DNA of 64,000 nucleotides from DAIMFL01 sp964372215 (GTDB lineage Bacteria; Pseudomonadota; Alphaproteobacteria; Dongiales; Dongiaceae), in contig CAYJQC010000007.1 in assembly GCA_964372215.1 (NCBI GenBank), positions 1 through 64,000 on the forward strand, in the 5' to 3' direction. Numbering within the stretch: the stretch's first letter is position 1; the number at the start of each line of letters is the position of its first letter. Positions 58,803-64,000 of the stretch are shown piece by piece. Under the pieces are notes generated by a model. The model was not told the DNA's origin. It was given only the letters and a program-made list of their open reading frames with translations, and ran no database searches. The position numbers and the translations under genes are program-made.

Positions 58803-59231
58803 TCAGGCGATGCGGATGATGGCGTTGCTTGCGTCGGGAGTCGGGAACTGGATCGTGAAGGTGCCGCCGGAGACGGTCTTGTCGCCGCCGAAATCGAGCA
58901 CGCAGACCGCGCGATTGCTGTCGGTGTTGTTGTAGATGAGCGCGCCGCGCGCGGTGAAGCTGGCGCCCGACCAGGCGGTGTCGGCGAAGTCGGTGAATGC
59001 CGTGGTGCCCGAGCTGGTGGGATCGACCCGGGTCAGCGTGTTGCCTCCGGCGGTATAGCCAGTGCCCGAGACCTCGTTGATCGCGGAATAGGCGGTGGTG
59101 CCGGCGCCCAGCGTGGCCGCACTGGTATAGAGGGCGATCTTGAAGCTGTCGCCGCCGCTCGAGTTGAAATTGTGGGTGCCCTGGATCAGCTCGACCTTGA
59201 AGCTGGTGCACATGGCCTGGGTAATCGCCAT
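58803..59231 (-). CDS. Phage structural protein of the MAITQ..CTSFK family
   Basis: A 142-residue beta-rich protein. MAITQAMCTSFKVELIQGTH, IALYTSAATLGAGTTAYSAI near 32-51, NEVSGTGYTAGGNTLTRVDP near 52-71 and FPTPDASNAIIRIA at the C-terminus form a pattern that recurs in many phage genomes between the connector and tail genes. Probably a virion component; the exact role is unknown. The second 116-base repeat lies between it and the upstream adaptor gene. Confidence 0.7.
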   Translation of the reverse strand: MAITQAMCTSFKVELIQGTHNFNSSGGDSFKIALYTSAATLGAGTTAYSAINEVSGTGYTAGGNTLTRVDPTSSGTTAFTDFADTAWSGASFTARGALIYNNTDSNRAVCVLDFGGDKTVSGGTFTIQFPTPDASNAIIRIA

Positions 59232-59376
59232 CTGGTTTCCTCCGTCACTGGGTCCGCCGGGTCCGGCGCATTGTCGAAATTGAGGACGACGCCAACGAGC
59301 CGCACCACGCAGTCGCGCGGCGGCGATTGCTCGGGCTTCCCGGCCGCCGTCTCAGGACTCATGCGAAGCTGCGGCC

Positions 59377-59492
59377 AGGGCACGATCCGATCAGGTTGAA
59401 GCGACCTGATCGGTGAATCGTGCCCTTCTTTCGATAGAGTAGAGCGTGACTCACCGATCGAACCGAGCCGGTTCGATCGGATCACGCTCTAG
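59377..59492. repeat. REPIN-like 116-base two-hairpin repeat, copy 2, inside the phage operon
   Basis: Same orientation and length as the copy at 9387-9502, with four differences: two in the loop of hairpin 1, one in the left arm of hairpin 2 and one in its loop. As in copy 1, its right edge supplies the TAG stop codon of the upstream minus-strand gene (here the adaptor). The word TGCGGCC occurs on both flanks (59370-59376 and 59494-59500), which could be a target duplication. It implies the repeat was inserted after the phage genes arrived. Confidence 0.85.
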
Positions 59493-60118
59493 GTGCGGCC
59501 GGCGTCGGCGCGCACTTGCGGCACCGCGCCGCTCCAGGTGCCGCGTTCGTCCGCAACCTGCAGCGCGCGTGTGGCACGCTCATAGGCACCGGCCCAGAGC
59601 GCCAGGCGCTCGTCATTGCCGACGAAAGCCGTCGCCTCGATCAGGATGGCGTACAGGTAGACGTCCGGCGCGTTCACCAGCAGCCAGTTTGTCGGCGCGT
59701 CGATGCCGAGCGGCCCGAACCGCTTCCAGTAGGCCATCTCGGCGATGTAGCTGCCATCGGGAACCGGCGCCAGCTGCAGCTCGCCGCCGAGGATGCAGTA
59801 CCAGCGCGGCCGTCCGCGCCGCGAGCCCGCGCGCAGGGTGTCGATCTGTTCCGGAGACATGAGCTCGAGCCGGGTCACCGGCTCGGTGTCGAGTTGCAGG
59901 TTGCGCATTTCGAGAAATCCATCGGGCAACGCGACAAAGCCCGAATCGACCTCCGCCGTCGCTCGCTGTTCCATGGAGCGGAGGCGCAGGTCGCGGTTGA
60001 TGCGCGCCTCCGCCAGCCGCACGAAGTCCGGCATGAAGGCCATCAGTGTGGCGTCGCCGGGGCGCGCCAGCCAGTTGGCGACCGCCGACTGCAGCTCGCT
60101 GTAGGTGCCGAGTGCCAT
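59489..60118 (-). CDS. Phage adaptor (head-tail connector) protein
   Basis: A 209-residue protein matching the phage adaptor family: YSELQSAVANWLARPGDATL near 5-24, FVRLAEARINRDLRLRSMEQ near 32-51, and ALPDGFLEMRNLQLDTEPVT near 63-82. Adaptors dock beneath the portal and link it to the tail. No portal gene is in the window. The stop codon is provided by the repeat, so the natural C-terminus may differ. Confidence 0.75.
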   Translation of the reverse strand: MALGTYSELQSAVANWLARPGDATLMAFMPDFVRLAEARINRDLRLRSMEQRATAEVDSGFVALPDGFLEMRNLQLDTEPVTRLELMSPEQIDTLRAGSRRGRPRWYCILGGELQLAPVPDGSYIAEMAYWKRFGPLGIDAPTNWLLVNAPDVYLYAILIEATAFVGNDERLALWAGAYERATRALQVADERGTWSGAVPQVRADAGRT

Positions 60119-60154
60119 GGACGATGCTCCGCGATGGAGACTGGGTTTGCGCGA

Positions 60155-60484
60155 TCAGAGGACGCCGGGGGCGCTGCGCAGCCAGCGATACTCGCTGCTG
60201 TTGAGCTTGCGCTTCACGGCCGGCCAGTGGTCGGGGTCGAACGCATCGATCCCCTCCTCGTTCCGCCACTTGAGAATGATGATGTCGGGAATCGTCGCGG
60301 CCCGCCGCAACTCGCGGCTCGGCGACCAGCCGCCGTCTTCGGCGTTCTGCAGCGCCTTGTTGCGCTCGAGGATCGGCGCCACGTCCTGCACCGTCTCGAT
60401 CACCGTCCGGTCGGTCGTGAGGTCATAATGGTGGTACTCGCTGATTCCGGTCGCCGGAACGTGCTCGAGCAGCCGTCGGCGCAT
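60155..60484 (-). CDS. Phage hypothetical protein (head-tail region family)
   Basis: A 109-residue acidic/basic protein. The pattern VQDVAPILERNKALQNAEDG near 33-52, PSRELRRAATIPDIIILKWR near 56-75 and DPDHWPAVKRKLNSSEYRWL near 84-103 recurs as a small gene after the capsid gene in short-tailed phages. Here there is no capsid gene; instead it is the first gene after a promoter. ATG 60484 is used; a GTG nine bases upstream is possible. Confidence 0.65.
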   Translation of the reverse strand: MRRRLLEHVPATGISEYHHYDLTTDRTVIETVQDVAPILERNKALQNAEDGGWSPSRELRRAATIPDIIILKWRNEEGIDAFDPDHWPAVKRKLNSSEYRWLRSAPGVL

Positions 60485-60633
60485 GGCGGGCACCCCGAAA
60501 CGAAAAGCGCCCGCCGGAAACCGACGGGCACGAGGCGGAGAACGACAGGGAGACGAAACTGCGCCGCTGCGGGCCTTACCCGAACTGGCCTTCCCGGCCG
60601 ATCGACTGGCGCAGAGCCCCAGCGAACATTTAA

Positions 60634-60668
60634 ATCCTAAGCGATTCGCGATAGGATGTCAATCCTAT
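60634..60668 (-). promoter_or_regulatory. Strong promoter with overlapping operator upstream of the phage operon
   Basis: On the minus strand a perfect TTGACA (60657-60662) is followed after exactly 17 bases by TAGGAT (60634-60639, four of six). The -35 box sits in the loop and arm of a perfect inverted repeat ATAGGAT-GTCA-ATCCTAT (60651-60668), so a dimeric repressor binding there would block RNA polymerase. The first gene downstream starts at 60484, giving a 140-base leader. Prediction from sequence only. Confidence 0.6.
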
Positions 60669-60711
60669 GTTCCTTCTTTACGTGAAAAGTCTCTGCCGAC
60701 TGAGTCCTGTC

Positions 60712-60864
60712 TCACGAGGTAAGGCAAGTCCCAGCGGCGTAATCCCATCGGCCGCCACGGTCTAGGCACGCATCTATACGCAGCTGCTTCTCTAGCCACA
60801 GCCCACCGCCGACGGCGACCGCGAGGAAGACCAGCGCAACAAGCACGTTTCGCAAGCGACGCAT
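60712..60864 (-). CDS. Small single-span membrane protein with DACLDRGGRWDY motif
   Basis: A 50-residue protein: basic start MRRLRN, a hydrophobic segment about 7-24 (VLVALVFLAVAVGGGLWL) and a short outward-facing tail DACLDRGGRWDYAAGTCLTS with two cysteines. Small exported proteins with this Cys..GG.W.Y...C tail are common in Proteobacteria; their role is unknown. AGGGAG lies six bases before ATG 60864; ATG 60870 abuts the site and is less likely. Confidence 0.6.
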   Translation of the reverse strand: MRRLRNVLVALVFLAVAVGGGLWLEKQLRIDACLDRGGRWDYAAGTCLTS

Positions 60865-61070
60865 CGACATCTCCCTGCGTCTAGTACTTGGGATCCAGGC
60901 CCGCCGGCCGGTACCGCGCGCAGATGGTGCTGCAAAGGACATTTGTGGTGGCGCTGGGGCCCGGGCCGCCATCCCACATACGCGCAGACGCCGAAGACGG
61001 TAACTATCTGTGGTTGCATTACTTTCAAGATATACTTCCATTCGGACGCAGCAGGAGCTATACTTTATTG

Positions 61071-62393
61071 ATGTCCCCGCTCACACGCCGCCAGATGATC
61101 GCTTGCCTGCTCGCGGCGCCCTCCTCCCTTTCTCGATTTTATGCGGAAAAGTATGCCAATCGCCAAGGTGAGTTGGTGTGGCAGTCGACGCTTCCGCCCA
61201 AGTCGTATGTCGGCGGCGTGGCGCCATTCCAGGATGGCTCGATCGCCATGCAGACGCTGCGGATCAGCGACGATGTCGACTATGTGGAGTTTGTTCTGTG
61301 GCGCATCGGGGCCAATTGCCGGGAGGTTTGGAGCAAACCACTTCTTCCGGGCGACGCAACGGCCCTCGCCGCGGCATCACGGCGATTTGGCACATCGGGA
61401 GGCTATCTGTGGGGCCCTGGTGACGGGTTGATGCGGAGCGCGGCGCTCGTTCGCGCCATGGACCGATATCCCCTGACACCGGAGTTGCTCGTCACGACTC
61501 GGACCAGCGCCGGCGGCGAGGGCATTCTCTGCGGCGACGCGCTGCTCGGAATCTGGCGGGTGTCCGGCGCGGGGGAGCCACTATGGCATGACTTCCCGGA
61601 TCAGCCTCTCGGGCTTTCGGTCATCACCGCGATGGACGCGGCGGCGGATGGTGGCGTGCTGGTGGGCGGCGCCGGTCTGCCCACCGGGCCTGCGTGCGAG
61701 GTAGCCATGGTCACGTCGACGGACCACGACGGAGTGCCCTCTTGGACCTGGCGCTTCGCGGCCAGTTCCTGGATCACGTTCGCCGTGCGCGTCCTGGCGC
61801 TGGAAGACGGGGCCGCCGCGGCGTTGATCGCGTCGGCGGCGGCGAATCGGAATCTCTCCGGGCTGCCCAATTCCCCGTGCCGGGGCGATGAACCCTATCC
61901 TCAATGGCTGGCGTGGCTGCGGCCGGACGGGTCCCTCATGCGACTCGAAGCCCTTGAAACGGAGGGAGTTCCAGTCGCGCTGACGCGCTTTCCGACCGGC
62001 GAAGTCTTGACTGTGGGATCTCGGCGGTTCGCGGACACGGCATTGTTCCGCATCTACGCGGCGCATGATGGCACGCTGCTGAACCAGTTTCGTGTCGACC
62101 CCAAGCGCGATCTCGGCGCGGAGCCAGGATTGAGTTTCTGGAACGTCTATTCAGTCGGCGTCGACGCCGGGGATCTCGTATTGATGATCACCTGGTATTG
62201 CCTGCCTCATGGCGAACGCTGCCCACCGATGATCCATGCGCTGGCAACCGTGTCGATCGACGGCACCGTCCGACTGCGGGCGTTTGACGTTGGAAGGTAC
62301 GGATGGCCTTTCGCCTTGACTGCCGGAACACCGCACATGCTCACGAAGTTTGGACTGTCGCCTACGGAGATTCGGCGTACTCCCCTTCCTTGA
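61071..62393 (+). CDS. Predicted exported beta-propeller-like protein A
   Basis: A 440-residue protein starting MSPLTRRQMIACLLAAPSSL, a possible Tat-like signal (twin Arg before a short hydrophobic stretch). The rest has repeated beta units with W-x-W or L-x-W ends and aspartate/glycine turns (DGSIAMQTLRISDDVDYVEF; GGVLVGGAGLPTGPACEVAM; WLAWLRPDGSLMRLEALETE), suggesting a propeller of five to seven blades. Function unknown. It shares alternating blade patterns with the frame at 63621-64000. ATG 61071 is chosen from the signal-like N-terminus; a TATACT box lies just upstream. Confidence 0.55.
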   Translation: MSPLTRRQMIACLLAAPSSLSRFYAEKYANRQGELVWQSTLPPKSYVGGVAPFQDGSIAMQTLRISDDVDYVEFVLWRIGANCREVWSKPLLPGDATALAAASRRFGTSGGYLWGPGDGLMRSAALVRAMDRYPLTPELLVTTRTSAGGEGILCGDALLGIWRVSGAGEPLWHDFPDQPLGLSVITAMDAAADGGVLVGGAGLPTGPACEVAMVTSTDHDGVPSWTWRFAASSWITFAVRVLALEDGAAAALIASAAANRNLSGLPNSPCRGDEPYPQWLAWLRPDGSLMRLEALETEGVPVALTRFPTGEVLTVGSRRFADTALFRIYAAHDGTLLNQFRVDPKRDLGAEPGLSFWNVYSVGVDAGDLVLMITWYCLPHGERCPPMIHALATVSIDGTVRLRAFDVGRYGWPFALTAGTPHMLTKFGLSPTEIRRTPLP

Positions 62394-62507
62394 TACGTTG
62401 CGGCGATGACGCGCGACGAATCAAGCCTTCGATTGCCCGCCCGCCGGTCGACCGCTGTCTGGGTTCCGCACATGCCCGTCTAGGCCAACAGCCCGAATCT
62501 GCACCCA

Positions 62508-63473
62508 TCACCTGTACTGATCCATCCGCTCTTTGATGCCCCCCGGCAAACCTCCGGGCTTGTTGGTGAAGTAATCGATAGCGCGATTGGCGATATCGTT
62601 GCGCAAGCGCGTGCCAAATCCGGCATTCAGCAATCGGTTGAAGCGCGTGTAGGTGACGTCGCCGATATCGCCGTCCTCTTTCACCTGGTCCACACCGAGC
62701 TGATGCTGTATGTGGTCTGGAAGGCTGCTGATCAGCTCGTTCATGACTTGCTGGATCAGTCGACCGCCCTTCTTGTCCTCCATGAAGAGAAGGTCGATCA
62801 TCTGTCCGGCCGCCTTCTTGTCCGGAATGCGGCTGATCGGATTGGCAACGCTCACGCTGTTCATCGCGTCCTTGAAGTATGCCCTGTAGAGCCGTGCTAC
62901 TTCATTGAGCGAGAGCGCGGTCGTCTTCTTGTTCGGCAACACGCCATGTTCGGCTGCGCGGTCGAGATAGGTCTGCGTGATGCCGCCGACGGCCCCGTTG
63001 TCCCGGTTGGGCTCCATCCCGCCTTCGTAACCGAACATCGTCCTGGCCAGATCGATCTCCATCTCGCTCGGCATGCCGACGCGCCGCAGCTCCTGGTGAA
63101 ACAGTCCCCATTCGTGTCGGTGATTCTTGGGGAGATAGATTGGCATCTCCAACGTCCGGTCGCGCAGGGCAAAGGGAACGCTGGCCGTCGGTAGCGGCGG
63201 CTTATGCCGCGGAATAGCCAAAGCAGAAGACATTTCCGCTCCGGGAGTCGCTGGCCTCCGTGCGAGTATCGTCAGCTCGCCCGCTTTCAAAGTGCCTGGC
63301 CCCTCGGTACCGACTTGGCTCAGCAGCCCCTCGCGCGGCAGTTCTGCCTCGTCGGCCAGGGCGGAATCGAGCAGGCCGTATTCGCTGGCGCTGGGGTCCA
63401 CTTCCGCCTGCATGTGCACCAGTCGCCATGGATGGGTAGTCTGTCCGCGCGGGTAGCGCATCGGTGCGAACAT
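62508..63473 (-). CDS. GH108-like muramidase / phage-type endolysin
   Basis: A 321-residue protein. From about 135 the pattern EIDLARTMFGYEGGMEPNRD then NGAVGGITQTYLDRA matches GH108-type N-acetylmuramidases (E150 as candidate catalytic Glu, in YEGG). LNEVARLYRAYFKDAMNSVS near 196-215 and a peptidoglycan-binding-like end follow. The first 110 residues are an unrelated Pro-rich leader without a signal peptide. It could be a phage endolysin or a secreted cell-wall hydrolase. ATG 63473 follows AGGAG at seven bases. It is convergent with the upstream exported protein. Confidence 0.65.
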   Translation of the reverse strand: MFAPMRYPRGQTTHPWRLVHMQAEVDPSASEYGLLDSALADEAELPREGLLSQVGTEGPGTLKAGELTILARRPATPGAEMSSALAIPRHKPPLPTASVPFALRDRTLEMPIYLPKNHRHEWGLFHQELRRVGMPSEMEIDLARTMFGYEGGMEPNRDNGAVGGITQTYLDRAAEHGVLPNKKTTALSLNEVARLYRAYFKDAMNSVSVANPISRIPDKKAAGQMIDLLFMEDKKGGRLIQQVMNELISSLPDHIQHQLGVDQVKEDGDIGDVTYTRFNRLLNAGFGTRLRNDIANRAIDYFTNKPGGLPGGIKERMDQYR

Positions 63474-63620
63474 CTCGCATCTCCTGGTTTGCAATAGAGA
63501 ACGGGGCGGCCCTGGCGAGAGAGTCGCCCCGCAAGTGCAAGGCCGATCGACGCGCCCGGATCACCGAACGCGCCGCTGGCCATTGCCGTCGAGCCGCCCC
63601 ACGGCGTGGTCAGGTCGGCG

Positions 63621-64000
63621 ATGTCGCCCGCCGACGAACGCCGCGACGAAGGACTGGTGCTTCGCCTCAATGCGGACGGCGAAACCCTCTGGTACTGGCG
63701 AAGCACGCAGATCGGCTATTTCTTTCCGACGCCCCTGGCGGTAACCGCCGCGGAAGTGACCGTCGCCCATCTGATGGATTGCGATCCAATCTGTTTCGGT
63801 TCGGATGGAGATCTCTGCTATCCCGGGCGGCGACGGCCCAGGACCGTATGGTTCGATCCGGACGGAAACCTGTCGAGAGCGTATGAATGGCCCGCCGAAA
63901 GGGAGGCGGAGGCCGTGGCGCTGGATTCGCAGGGGCGATTGGTTTTCTTCGGGCTCGCCATCTCCGGCGGGAAGTCGTTTCATTTCGCGTCGTCGACCCG
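63621..64000 (+). CDS. Predicted exported propeller-like protein B (partial, 5' end doubtful)
   Basis: The frame runs to the end of the window. From ATG 63621 it reads MSPADERRDEGLVLRLNADG, then ETLWYWRSTQIGYFFPTPLA and VWFDPDGNLSRAYEWPAERE. The blade pattern (L.W.W; CF.SDGDL; VWFDPDGNL; LDSQGRLVFFGLA) follows that of residues about 220-350 of the protein at 61071. The same frame is open back to 63498 with blade-like sequence (PLAIAVEPPHGVV) but has no signal peptide or ribosome site, so this copy looks truncated at its 5' end. Confidence 0.45.
   Translation, partial: MSPADERRDEGLVLRLNADGETLWYWRSTQIGYFFPTPLAVTAAEVTVAHLMDCDPICFGSDGDLCYPGRRRPRTVWFDPDGNLSRAYEWPAEREAEAVALDSQGRLVFFGLAISGGKSFHFASST

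Noticed and set aside
49484..64000. Integrase, attachment sites or packaging genes for the phage region
   Set aside because: Looked for on both strands; none recognised within the window. The TGCGGCC repeats flank only the 116-base repeat.
1..64000. CRISPR arrays, rRNA genes, transposase genes, cobalamin riboswitch
   Set aside because: No regularly spaced repeats, no rRNA-like sequence, no transposase frame and no B12-box-like leader was seen.

Overview
The window reads as a high-GC alphaproteobacterial chromosome, probably of the broad Rhodospirillales type. The strongest marker is a block typical of that class, read here on the minus strand: murA, a DUF2948 gene, hisG, hisD, a UPF0262 gene, a low-molecular-weight phosphatase, infA, maf, rng and yacG, next to tRNA-Phe. 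Genes are tightly packed, with many ATGA, GTGA or TTGA stop/start overlaps. Most long antisense open frames are shadows of real genes.

Layout. (1) 1-4164, plus: end of narG, then narH, narJ, narI and a parvulin-type prolyl isomerase, i.e. respiratory nitrate reductase with its maturation factors. (2) 4250-14770, mainly minus: the conserved housekeeping block above plus dcd, interrupted by a DUF389 membrane protein, a Fe-type superoxide dismutase and a 116-base two-hairpin repeat. (3) 14912-15830: an orphan FlgB/FlgC-like rod protein with an apparently leaderless promoter, and tRNA-Thr. (4) 15912-27178: a catabolic operon on the minus strand (SDR dehydrogenase, sugar ABC importer, BtpA/SgcQ-like barrel, FGGY kinase, coenzyme-B12 diol dehydratase with fused large and medium subunits plus a separate small subunit) under a divergent DeoR-type regulator. 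The dehydratase keeps the catalytic residues of the family, but two substrate-pocket residues are changed, so it probably acts on something other than propanediol or glycerol. (5) 27219-31941, minus: a three-subunit xanthine-dehydrogenase-family molybdenum hydroxylase with a MoaD/ThiS-like small protein and a PhyH dioxygenase. (6) 32179-35318, minus: a DctPQM TRAP transporter of C4-dicarboxylate type. (7) 35462-45871: an ectoine/hydroxyectoine uptake and degradation cluster (EnuR regulator, EhuABCD importer, EutABC, DoeA, DoeB, divergent AsnC/DoeX regulator). DoeC is not in the window; the class-III aminotransferase at 47767 is a candidate DoeD. (8) 45868-47471: KDPG aldolase and KDG kinase. 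(9) 49263-60484: a decayed methyltransferase fragment, then an intact-looking minus-strand set of phage tail, connector and lysis genes with no terminase, portal, capsid or integrase. A lower-GC methyltransferase sits inside it in the opposite direction, and a second copy of the 116-base repeat lies inside the phage operon. (10) 60712-64000: a small membrane protein, two related predicted-exported proteins (the second cut by the window edge and apparently shortened at its 5' end) and a GH108-like muramidase between them.

The regions together describe a metabolically versatile, facultatively nitrate-respiring environmental bacterium that scavenges compatible solutes, polyols and organic acids. 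The items most worth follow-up are the dehydratase operon with its altered pocket, the head-less phage module with its own promoter, the REPIN-like repeat that supplies stop codons at both of its locations, and the paired exported proteins around the muramidase. All functional names rest on recognition of sequence motifs and gene order; no database search was run.
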